A stretch of 59,056 nt of DNA from Gaiellasilicea sp963789355 (GTDB taxonomy: Bacteria > Actinomycetota > Thermoleophilia > Gaiellales > Gaiellaceae). Of this stretch, positions 30,883-42,800 are shown piece after piece. The translations under genes and the position numbers were made by a program. Position 1 is the first letter of the stretch. Every line of letters starts with the position of its first letter. The stretch spans positions 1 to 59,056 of the forward strand of contig CAWBKK010000007.1 in NCBI GenBank assembly GCA_963789355.1. The letters are read 5' to 3'. Under the pieces are notes generated by a model, which saw only the letters and a list, made by a program, of their open reading frames with translations, was not told where the DNA came from and searched no databases.

Positions 30883-33800
30883 CTGCCCGCGACGAGGGCG
30901 ATCGCCTTCGCCAGCTGCCGGGCGGATGTGTTCCGCGGCAGCGCCAGTGCGGCGCCGGCACGGACTGCCAGCAGGCGGCGGGCGGGCTCGCGCGAGATCG
31001 CGATCACGCGCACCTTCGGGAAGACGGTCCGCAGGTCGGCGACGAAGCGCGTGCCGTGAACGTCCGCGTCGACGACGACGACGCTGACCTCGTGTGCGGC
31101 GGAGGCGACGAGCTCGAACGTCTGATCGGCCCCGGCGGCGGACGTGACCCGGCGGGGCATTCCCTCCTGGCCGGGATGGAGTGCTTCGCCCGGCGGCGTC
31201 GCACCGGCCAGCACGATCTCGATCCTGTCGCGCGTCGGCTTCACCTGCGCGAGCGCCGGGCCGACGAGCGTCAGCTTGATCGTGCGGCTGACGGTCTCCG
31301 CACCGGAGCGCGCGACCCAGGTCAGCGAGTACGTGCCCGCGCGCCGGACCTTCGCGGGGAGTCGTAGCTTGACCACGTTGGCGCCCGCCTTGGCCGGAAC
31401 GGTCCAGGTGTGGAGCGGCCGCTGCTTCGTGTCGCGCAGGACGATCGTCACCTGCGCCGGCTTCGAGACCTTGATCCGGACGGCGATCGTCGTCTTCTGC
31501 TTCAGCTCGATCCGTTTCGACGCGGCGACGGAGAAGGCGAGCCGCGTCTGGGGTGCGGTGGCGTCGCGGGCGACGACGAGATCGATCCGGCTCGACGCGA
31601 GCGCGAACTGAGTGGTGGCCGGCTCGACGACGGTGCCGGGCGGCACCAGGGCGGCAGTGGTCCTCCGAACGTCGCCGACGGTGAAGCCCGCGGCGCCGAG
31701 TGCAGCGGCCGCCTCCTCGAGCGTCTTGCCGGCGAGCGGCGGCACGGCGCGCAGGGGAGCGGTCTGGCGGCTGACGTTGCCCGCCGCGTCCTTCTGGGCG
31801 AGCGTGAAGCTGCGCGAGTCACCCGCGACGAACGCTCCGAGCTTGGCCTCGAACTCCGTCGGCCCGAACTCGCGGTACGGCTCGCCGTTGACGTACAGGA
31901 CGACGTTGCCGAGCTGCCCGCTCGAGTCCGTGCCGGGGATCCACCGCAGCGTCAGGCCGTCGTCGGCGACGACGCCGGCGAGATCGCGCGGCTCCGTCGG
32001 CGCTGAGTCGTCGAGCATGAGGCCGAAGTACGTGAGGTGCCGCGTCCAGACGTGGACGTCGGAGCCCGAGCGAGTGAAGCCGTCCCGCTGCGAGGCGCCG
32101 AGCGGCCCGGAGATGGGCGGGATCGTCCGCCAGGTCGAGGCGTCGGGCGAGTGGCCCGGAACCGTCGGCGTCCCGGACGGATTCGAGAAGATGATCTCGA
32201 TCGGCGCCTTGAACTCGGTCACGGCCGTCCCGGCCAGCGCCCAGCGCGCGGTCACGTCGACGATCTGCGTGCCCGGCGAGAAGCTGCCCCCGCCCGGGCG
32301 GGCGTCGACGCGCAGCACGAGGATGTAGTCCTGCGGCGTCGGCGGGGTCGGCCAGGCGCTCTGCGGCATCCGCACCGTGACGAGCCCGCCGGGGACGGTC
32401 AGCGTCCAGTCACCTGAGGCGGTGACGCTGCGCTCGACCGGCGGCGGGTCGGCCGACGGCGAGCTCTCGATCGTGACCGCGACGCGGAAGCGGACGCGAG
32501 CGCCGCTCGCATCCTGGAGCTCGCCCTCGAGCACGTGGAGCCCGTCGGCGAGCGCGCCGGTCGGGAAGGCGAGCTGATTGCCGGCGATCGTCGGGGCCGG
32601 AGCGGGAGCGCCGTCGAGCAGCGCACCCGGAGCGCTGACCGGCTCGGAGGCGACGAGCACGATCTCGTTCGCCGACACTGAGACGGAGCCGTCGGCCGGA
32701 GTGGAGGAGACGAGTGCGGGCGCAGTGTTGTCGAGCCGCACGTCCTCGCGCAGCGACGGCGTCGACGCGTTGCCGAGCGAGTCATAGCCGATCGCGCGCA
32801 GGTCGTAGAGGCCGTCGGCGAGTGCGGCCGTGTCGAACGAGGCACCGTACGGAGCCGTCGTGTCCTCCTCGATCTGCGTCCAGGTGCCGGCGTCAGCCGG
32901 GCTGACCGCGAGCTGGACGCGGGCGGCGCCACCACCGGTGGTCACCTCGAGCGAGATGGTCCCGGAGAGGACGGCGCCGGGATCGGTCAGGTTGACGCTC
33001 GGCCCGGTCGAGTCGACCGTCACCGGGATCACCGAGGTCGTGCGGGTATTGCCGGCGCCGTCGGTGACCACTGCGCGGATCTCGGTGGCGCCGTCGGGCG
33101 CGCCGGTCGAGTTCCAGGTGCTGCTGTAGGGAGCGGTGGCGTCGCTGGCAACGACGTTGAAGCTGCCGGAGCCGAACTCTTTGACCAGCCACTCGACCAG
33201 CGTCACGCCCGAGCCGCCGGGGTCCGCGGCGTTGGCGGCCAGCACGACGGCCGGGCCGCCGATGGTGGCGGCGGTGGCGGGAGCGGTGACGCTGCCGGTC
33301 GGCTGCGTCCGGTCGACGCGCACGACGCGCGGCGCGCTCGTGGTGACGTTGCCGCCGCCGTCGGTCGCGACCGCGATCAGCTCCCACTGCTGCTCGGCTG
33401 CGGGCGGGGTCGACCAGGTGACGCCGAAGGGCGCGGTCGCGTCCGAGCCGATCGCAGTGCCGGCGCCGAGGGTCCCGACGGGGCGGTAGCGGAAGGTGAC
33501 GTCGCTGGTGTCGGCCGACGAGGTCGCCGTCAGGTTGATGCTCGAGCCGACGGCCGTACCCGGATCGTCGAGCGTGACGAGCGGTGCGTCGTTGTCGATG
33601 TTGATCGCGCGCGGTGCCGACGTGGTCTCATTGCCGGCGACGTCCGTGACGACCACGCGGAGCTCGGCGGAGCCGTCCGCGAGCGCCGTCGTCGTCAGGG
33701 TCTGCCGGTAGGTCGAGCCGAGGACCGGAGCAGTCTGGGTGCCGAAGACGCTGTAAGCGCCGGCGCCGGCGGGCTTGACCTCGAACCGAACCGCGGAGAC

Positions 33801-36800
33801 GCCGGACGCCGGCGGAACCGCCCCGTCGGTTGCGAGCGCGTCGATTGCGATCGCGCCCGAGACGTAGGCGCCGGCGGCCGGAGCCGTGACCGAGCCGGTG
33901 GGGGCCGCGTTGTCGACCGTCTTCGGCAGGCCGGGGAGCAGGGTGTTGGCCACGTTGCCGGTCGTGTCGGTGACGACCGCGCGCAGGTCGTACGGCCCGT
34001 CGGCGACGAGAGTCGTGTTCCAGGACGCTTCGTAAGGCGGTGCGATGTCGGCGGCGCCGACGTTCGACCAGGCTCCGGCTCCGGCGGGCGAGAACTGGAA
34101 CTGGACCGAGCTGACGTCGCCGGCGCCGGTCGAGTAGGTGAGGGTCGCGATCCCGCGCAGGTAGTCGCCCGGGTCGCCGCCGGAACCGCTCGGCGCCGTC
34201 GTGTCGATCACGACCGTGATGTTCTTCGGCGCCTCGATGTTGCCGACCTCGTCGGTCGCGAAGAACTCGACGAGGTGCGAACCGTCGTTCGAGTGGTCGC
34301 CCGGAGCGGGGACGACGACCGCGGCGCCGAGCTGCAGGCTGCCTCCGTCGACGCGATGGGAGATGACGCTGACGCCGGAGCCGGCGCCGTCGTTCGCGGA
34401 GAAGCTGACCGTGACCGGCGCATTGCTCGGCGTCCCGGGCGCGAGCGACGCGGTGGTCGTCGGCGCCGTGTGGTCGACGAGAACGGTGATCAGGGCCGAC
34501 GTGAAGACGTTGCCGGCGTTGTCGGTCGTCTTCACGCGCAGGTCGTAGCTTCCGTCGGCGACCGCGTCCGGGCCGCTCGCCGTGTTCCAGCTCGAGCCCG
34601 TCGCCGTCCAGGTGCCGGCGCCGGCGGGACTGCGCTCGAAGACGACCGATCCGACGCCCGAGCCGCCCGCGTCCGCGGAGTTGCTCGTCAACGTCACGGG
34701 CGGAACTCCGATCTCGGCGCCGTTCGCGGGTGCGGTGATCGAGCCGGTCGGGAGCGTGTTGTCGACGCGGATCGTGATCGGGGAGGAGGTGAAGGAGTTG
34801 CCGGCGAGGTCCGTCGTGGTCACGCGGAGGTCGTACTGGCCGTCGGAGACGGAGGTCGTGTCGAAGCTCGCGGCCTGGTTCGTCCAGCTGCCGGCCCCGG
34901 CGGGGGAGCGCTGGAACTGGACGGTCGCGACCCCGGAGGCTGAACTGTTCACAAGCGGGTCGGCGGAGTCGCTCGTGAGCCCGACCGTGCCGCGCACGTT
35001 CGCGCCCGCGGCCGGACCGGTCACTGCGCCGGTCGGGAGCGTGTTGTCGACGCGGATCGTGACCGGGGTGGAGGTGAAGGAGTTGCCGGCGAGGTCCGTC
35101 GTGGTCACGCGGAGGTCGTACTGGCCGTCGGTGACCGCGGTCGTGTCGAAGCTCGCGGCCTGGTTCGTCCAGCTGCCGGCCCCGGCGGGGGAGCGTTGGA
35201 ACACGACGGTCGCGACCCCGGAGGCTGAACTGTTTACAAGCGGGTCGGCGGAGTCGCTCGTGAGCCCGACCGTGCCGCGCACGTCCGCGCCCGCCGCCGG
35301 GGCCGTGACGGCTCCGGTCGGAAGCGTGTTGTCGACGCGCACCTGAAGCGTCGCGGGAGCTGCCTCCGCGTTGCCCGCAGCGTCGGTCGTGAAGACGCGG
35401 AGGTCGTAGAGCCCGTCGGCGACCGCTGTCGTGTCGAAGCCGGCCGTGTACGGCGCGGCCGAGTCGGTCGCGACGTCCGTCCAGGTTCCGGCACCGGCGG
35501 GGGAGCGCTGGAACGTGACCGTGTTGACCGTGCCGGGCGCGGTGTCGGAGGCGGTGGCCGCGAGGGCGACGGCGGCGCCGCGCAGGTTCGCACCCGCCGC
35601 GGGAGCCGTGACGGAGCCGCTTGGCCGGATCCGGTCGACCGTGACCAGGACGAGCTCCGTCTTCTGCCGACCGGCGTTGTCCGTCGCCCGGACGCGCAGG
35701 AGCCGCTCCCCGTCGGAGGGGATCGGCCAGGACGCCGAGTACGGCGCGCCGGTGTCGACCCCGAGCAGCACCCACGAGTCCGTGAGACAGGCCGGCGAGT
35801 CCTCGATGCACTGGTCGAAGCGGACGTTCGCGACGCCGGTGCCGTCATCCGTCGCCGTCGCCGAGACAGTGGCTGGATCGGGCGTGGCGAGATTGACGGG
35901 GTTCGGCGCGAGCACGGACAGGGACGGCTCGGTGTTGTCGACGGTGACGGTGATCGCGCCGGACGTGAAGGCGTTGCCCGCGTTGTCGGTCGTCACGACG
36001 CGAAGGTCGTAGTCGCCGTCGGCCTGGGCCGTCGTGTCCCAGCTCGCCGCCTGGCTCGTCCAGGTACCGACGCCGGCCGGGGAGCGCTGGAAGACGACGG
36101 TCGCAACGCCGGAGCCACCGGTGTCGGCGGAGTCGCTCGTGAGCGCGATCGTCGTGCCGACATCGGCGCCGTTCGCGGGCGAGGTGACGGAGCCGGTCGG
36201 AGCCGTCGCGTCGACGAGCCACGTGATCGTGACCTCGGACGCATCCGTGTTCCCGGCGGCGTCGGTCGCGCGGGCCTTCAAGGTGTGCGAGCCGTCGCCG
36301 AGCGACGGCGTGGTGACGGGCGTCGAGCAGGACGACCAGCCGCCGCCGTCGAGCTTGCACTCGAAGGTGGACGGTGTCTCGGTCGAGCCGAGGCCGAAGG
36401 TCGGCGTCGTGTTGGCGCTCGGGTCCGTGGGCGTCGAGGAGAATGAGGTGTCGGGCGCGGTCTGGTCGACCGTCCAGGCGTGCGTGTCCGGGGTCGCGTC
36501 CACGTTGCCGGCGGCGTCCTCGGCGCGCACCTCGAACGTGTGCGGCGCTTCCGAGAGCCCGGTGTACGACTGCGGGCTCGAGCAGTCCGTGAACGCGGCT
36601 CCGTCGAGCCGGCATTCGAAGCCCGGGCCCGCGTCGGAGGCCGTGAACGAGAAGCTCGCGCTCGTCGAGCTCGACGGTGCGGGCGGCGAAGAGGTGATCG
36701 TCGTGTTCGCGGCCGTCGTGTCGACGGTGAACGTGAACGAGGCCGGGGAGGCGTCGACGTTGCCGGCGACGTCGGTGGCGCGCACCTCGAACGTGTACGT

Positions 36801-39800
36801 GTTCTCGGCGAGCGGGCCAAGGGTCAGCGGGCTCGTCTCCGACGTCCACGAGCCGCCGTTGACGCGCGCCTGCAAGGTCGCGCCGATCTCCGAGCTGAAC
36901 GCGAACGTCGGTGTCGTGTCCTGCGTCGCGGCCGCCGGCGTCGAGTCGATCGTCGTGTCCGGCGCGATCGTGTCGATCCGGACGGCCTGCGCCTGGACGC
37001 CGGTGTCGTTGCCGATCCGGTCGAAGGCGCGGTACTTGACGGTCGTGACGCCTTCGGCAGCGACGTCGAACGCGCCGCTGTAGACCGCTCCGGTGAAGAT
37101 CGTCGGGTCGGTGCCGTCGGTCGTGTACCTGATCTGGTCGAGGCCGGCTCCCGCGTCGGGCGCGGCCAGCGTGACCGAGACGGGTGAGCTCAGATACCAC
37201 CCGGCCGAGCAAGCGGCGGCGTTGCAGAGGATGCTCGCGGCCGGCGCCGTCGAGTCCTCGGTCACGTTCAGCGTCGTCTGGCTCGTGTTCGCCGGCGTCC
37301 AGGCGTCGGCTGCCGTGACGACGTGGGTGAAGTTGCCGCTCGAGCCGGCGTTGAACGAGAACGTGCTGGAGACGTAGGGGCCGCCGGCCGGGGTGGAGAC
37401 GGTCTCGCCGTTGTGCGTCCAGCCCGGCTGCGTCACGGCGGGATAGGTGGCGGAGGCCGGGCCGGAGCCACCGTCGGCGACGGCGCTCGAGAGCGTGAAC
37501 GAGCCACCGGCCGCACCGTTGTAGTAGAGGGATGTGCCGGTCAGCCAGGCGCGCGTGACGCTGCCGAGCGTGATCGTGTTCGTCGGCGCCGTCCCATCAA
37601 AGAACGTGAAGTCGACGCTCGCGTCGTCGGTGAGCGTGATCGAATCGGTCGTGTCGGTTGCCCCGTAGGTGACGCTCTCGACGGAGAGGTTCGTGGCGGA
37701 GAACGTGACGACGCCGGACGCGTTCGTGCTGCCGCCGCCCGAGACCGTCGAGTTGCCGGCTCCCTGGTCGAGCGTGACGGTCTTGCCGGCGATCGGGTTG
37801 CCGCCCGCGTCGCGGAGGGTCACCGTGATCGTCGCCGAGTCGGAGCCGCTGGCGTAGACGACCGTGGGGGCAGCGATGACGGTCGAGTCGGACGCGGCCG
37901 GACTGACCGGGCCGAGCGTGATCGTGTAGCTCGTCGTCCCGGTCGTGAGACCGCCGGCCTGCGCATCGAGGTCGATCTGACCGGCGAGGCGGTTGGAGAC
38001 GTTCGTGGTCGCGACGCCGCTCGAGGCGGTCGCGGTGCCGAGCCCGGTCACCGTTCCGGCGCCGCCCGACTTCGCGAACGTGACGACGGTCGAGCTGTCG
38101 CTCGTGACCGTGTTCCCGTGCGCGTCCCTGATCGTGGCGGTGAGGGTGTGGGCGTTGCCGGCGACATTCGAGCCGCTCTCCGTCAGCGCGATCTGGGTGC
38201 CAGGCCCGTGCGTGTACGTGACCGCGGCCGTGTCGGCCATTGCGGCTGCGTTGAGCGTGCCGGTGACGGTGGTGCTGCCGACGGTGGTGGGGGAGGTGAG
38301 CGTGGCCGAGTAGGTGCCGTCGGCGTTGTCCGTCACGGCCGAGAGCGAGCCGGCACCGGTCAGGCCGAGGGCGACCGTGCCGCCCGACCCCGCGAGGTCG
38401 TTACCGGCCGCATCCTTCAGCTGTACCGTGATCGCGCTGGTGCTCGACCCGTTGGCGACGATCGAGCCGGGGGAGGCCGAGATCGTGCTCGTCAGCGTCG
38501 AGGCGTTGCCGACGCCGATCGTGTAGCTGGCCGTGCCGGTCGTCAGGCCGGCCGCCTGTGCGTCGAGGTCGATCTGGCCCGACGCCGCGTTGACGACGAC
38601 CTTCGTTGCGATCCCGCTCGAAGCGGTGGCGTTGCCGAGGCCGGTGACGGTGCCGGGGCCGCCCGTCTTCGCGAACGTGACGACCGTCGAGTTGTCGCCG
38701 GTGACGGTGTTGCCTGCCGCGTCCCGAATCGTGGCGGTGAGCGTGTGGTTGTCGCTCGACATCGTCGAGCCGGACTCGGCCAGCTGAATCTCGATGGCGG
38801 TGCCGGGTACGACGGTGAAGGCGCCGAGGGTGCCGTCGGTGAGCCCGGGTGCGGTCGCTTCCATCGTTACGGGACCGGTGAGGACGGCGGTGATCGTCTT
38901 GGTCGCGACGCCGCCGGCGGCGGTCGCATTGCCCGCTCCCGTCACCGTGCCTGCGCCCGACGCCTGCGTGAAGGCGACGACGGTGGCGTTGTCGGAGGTG
39001 ACGGTGTTCCCGGCGGCGTCCTTGATCGTTGCGGTCAAGACGCGGGTGTCGCCCGAGGCCAGGTCGGTCGTGGCGCCGCTCAGGACGATCTGGGTGGCGG
39101 TGTCGTGGACGACGGTGAAGGCGCCGAGCGTGCCGGTCGTGAGCCCGGTCGCCGTCGCCTCCATCGTGACGGGGCCGGCGACGACGGCGGTGATCGTCTT
39201 CGACGCGATCCCGCTCGACGCGGTCGCGTTGCCCGTACCGCCCACGGTCCCGGCGCCCGCTGCCTGCGCGAAGGTGACGACAGTCGAGTTGTCGGAGGTG
39301 ACGGTGTTGCCGGCGGCATCCTTGATCGTCGCCGTCAGTGCCCGGGTGGCGCTGGAGGTGAGATCGGCGGTGGAGCCGGACAGCGCGATCTGCGCGGGGG
39401 CACCGTGGACGACGGTGAAGGCGCCGAGCGCGCCCGTCGTCAGCCCGGACGAGGTTGCCTCCATCGTCACCGCCCCGACCACTGCGCCGGTGATCGTCTT
39501 GGTCGCAACGCCGTTCGACGCTGTTGCGTTGCCCGTTCCCGTCACCGTGCCTGCACCGGACGACTTGGTGAACGCGACGACCGTCGAGGTGTCGGAGCTG
39601 ACAGTGTTCCCTGCGGCATCGCGGATCGTCGCCGTCAGCACCCGCGTCGTGCCGGAGTTCAGGTCGGCGGTCGACCCGGTCAGCACGATCTGCGTCGCGG
39701 TCCCGTGCACCTGAACGACCGTCCGAATGCTCGTCGTGTTCCCGACCGCGTCCGTGCCGCTGAGGACGTACTCGTAGCAGCCGGTGCCGAGGCTCTGGGC

Positions 39801-42800
39801 GGGGGCGCCGACGATCGTCGTCGCGCTGCCGCTGTAGGTGCCGCAGCCGTCGTTCGTGAAGGGGGCGGAGTCGCGGGTGAGCGTGCTCGTCGCGATCCCG
39901 GAGTCGGCGTCCGTGTAGTCGGTGCGCGAGATCGTGAAGCTGCCGTTGGACGTGCTGGTCGTGCCGCCGCCCGTCGCTCCAGTCCCGTTCACAGTCAGCG
40001 CGCCGGCGGTCGGAGCGGTCGAGTCGTCGACGAACGAGACGCCCTGCGTTGCCGTGTTCCCCGCCGCGTCGGCGCCGGTCAGGATGTAGCCGCCCGGCGT
40101 CGAGGGGCTCGCGCTCCAGTTGAAGCTCGAGGAGGCGTACGGGGAAGCGCCGCTGACCGTTTCGTTCGCGTGCGTCCACCCGGTCGTCGCGATCGCCGGG
40201 AACTGCACCGAGGCCGGACCCGAGCCGCCGGTGTCCGAGAGCGGCTGGGAGAGCGTGAAGCTTCCGGCCACGCCGGAGCGGTAGTAGACCGTCGTCCCGG
40301 TCACCGACGCGTTCGTCGGCGAGCCGATCGCGAGTGTCCCGAATGTCGGCGCCGCGGTGTCATAGGTGAAGCTGCGGGTGATGGGCGACTCGACGTTGCC
40401 GACGTTGTCGGCCGCGCGGACGGAGATCGTGTAGACGCTGCCGCTCGTGAGCTTGGCGGCGGCGATCGGGTAGCTCCAGCTCGCCGTGCCGGCGGGCGTG
40501 AGCCAAGTGATCCCGGGGTTCGCAAACGTGGAGCCGTCGTAGTAGTTGCCGCTGCCCTCCCGGAGGGCGACCCGAACCGTGGCCAGGCCGGAGCCACCGT
40601 CTGCAGCGGTGCCGGTGATCGAGCCGCTCCAGGCCGCGGCGTTGTAGTTGCCGCCTGCCGCCGGGGAGGTGTAGGCGCTCGCCGGGGCGGTCGAGTCGTT
40701 CGTGAACGTCAAGGTCGTCGCGGCCGGGCTGTTGGTCGCAACGTCGGCGGGGGTTGCGTCCGCCGTCGGCGAGCTCGTCGTCGCCGCTGCCCAGGAGTAG
40801 AGGTTCGAGACGTACGGACCACCGGCGGGCGTCGAGATGGTCGAGCCCGTGAACGACCAGCCGGTCGAGGTGCCCGCGAGCGCTGCGAACGTGGCGGAGG
40901 CGGGACCGGAGAGAGCGTCGCTGACCGTCGACTGCACCCGGAACGAGCCTGCGGTCGCACCCTGGTAGTAGACCGTGTTGCCCGACTTGAATGCCTGGTC
41001 GAGCCCGCCGTTCTGGGAAACCGCGTTCAGCGCGAGCGTCTGCGAGGGATTCGTGTTGTCGAGCGTGACGTTGACCGGCGCGGCGGTGTTCGTCGTGTTC
41101 CCGACGTTGTCGGTTGCGCGCGCGATGATCTGGTAGGCACCGTCGCTCTGACCGGCCGGCCAGGTGACGGAGTACTGGTCGGTCGTGTCGGTGCCGATTG
41201 CGAATGCGTCACCGTCACCCCAGGCGCAGCCGTTCGAGCCCGGGCAGGCGCGGAAGGCGACGTCGGTGACGCCCGCTCCGGCGTCCGTCGGTGAAGCTGC
41301 GGCCACCGAGACCGTGGCGCCGTTCCTGATCGCCGCCGCGGCGGCCGGAGCGTTCAGGGTGAAGGCGGTCGGTCCGGCGATGTCGCGCGTGATCGTCAGC
41401 TCGTTGAGCACGTTCGCGTTCCGGTCGGTGATCGTGACCCGGTTTCCACCGGGCGAGATCGTGTTGGCTGCCGTCCAGGCGTAGGTGCCCGAGGAGTAGG
41501 GGCTCGTGGTGTCCGTGACGAGCGTGTGCGTGAAGCCCGCCACCGCCACCGCGTTGAAGACGACCGAGGGGAAGCCTGAGTCGGCGTCGTTCGGTACCGA
41601 GCCGACGGTGAAGTTTCCGAGCGCGGCCGTGTTGTAGTAGTGCGTCTTGGTCGTCGCGTCGAAGAACTGGCCCCCGGGGTTCGTCCCCTCGGTCACGCTG
41701 AGCACCTGCGTCGGCAGGGTCGTGTCCGGGATCAGGCTGTAGACCTGCGCGGCCCAGAACGCGTTGGCGCTGAGGACGTTGCCGGTGCCGACGGTGGCGT
41801 TCGTAAAGGCCGTGGGCTCGGTTGCATCGGCGGTCTCGAGGCCGGGGGCGGCCGTGGTGCTGTCGCGGCGCTCGGTTGTCGCCACACCGTTGATCGACGG
41901 CTGCGTGGTCGTCGCGGTGCCGCTGTTTCCGATCACCCAGACCGAGATCCTGTTGGTTCCGGTCGTGGTCACGCCCGGGACGTTGGCCGTGCGGTTGCTG
42001 CCGCCGTTGTTCCCGACACTGCCGTCGATCGGTGCCGAGGACTGGATGCCCGAGTACGCCGCCACCCACGCGCGACTCGTCTTGTTGACGTTCGTTCCCG
42101 TGGGATCCTGGAAGGTGAACGTGTACGGCGACGACTCGGCGGCGGTCGCACGCTTGCGGAACGTCCAGAGGGCGACGTTCGTCGAGTTCCGCTCGTTCCG
42201 GATCAGCGTCCAGCCGGCAGGGGGGACGACGTTCATGGTCGCGGTCGGCGCGAGGACGGAGATCTGCGCGAGGAGCTGGTCGCCCCAGAGGACGCCGGCC
42301 GGAATCGCGGGGGCGACGGTGTTCGCGGCGGTGCTCGTGGCGACGGCGCCGTTCGCCCGGAAGGCCGGGTCGATCACGTAGGGCTCCGGCAGGCTCGCAT
42401 CGTTCAAGTTCAGCTCGAGGGTTCCACTCGGACCGAGCTCCCAGCGAACGCCGGCCGGAGTGACGTCGTCGCCGGTCGAGTTGAAGATCGCGACGGGCGC
42501 GATCGTCAGGTCGGAGATGCGGTGGCTCGTCGGGTCGACGAAGCCGACGCCGCCGTTGGGGAGGAGCCGAGCGGTGAGCTTCGTGTCGAGCGCCCACTTC
42601 CACGTGCGCGTGCCGACGCGTCGGTCGACGGTGAGGAAGTGCTCGGGATCTGCGGTGCCGAGCGTGATCGCCTCGGAGCCGAACGGCGTCGCGCGCCACT
42701 CGCCGTTGGCACGCCGCTCCCAGCGGGGGCTGCCGCCGACGAGCGCAGAGAGCCCGACCTGCTCACGCTGAGGGCCCTGGACGAGCAGCCGGCCTGCATC

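Noticed and set aside
34700..39720. Possible CRISPR-like array from regular repeats
   Set aside because: Repeat periods are 285 and 300 bp, in frame, and encode Ig-like modules; no short repeats with unique spacers.
37323..41294. A 1323-codon open frame on the plus strand opposite the giant gene
   Set aside because: Its product is an Arg/Gly/Asp-rich composition artefact with no domain; it is the antisense shadow of a highly GC-rich, repetitive coding strand.
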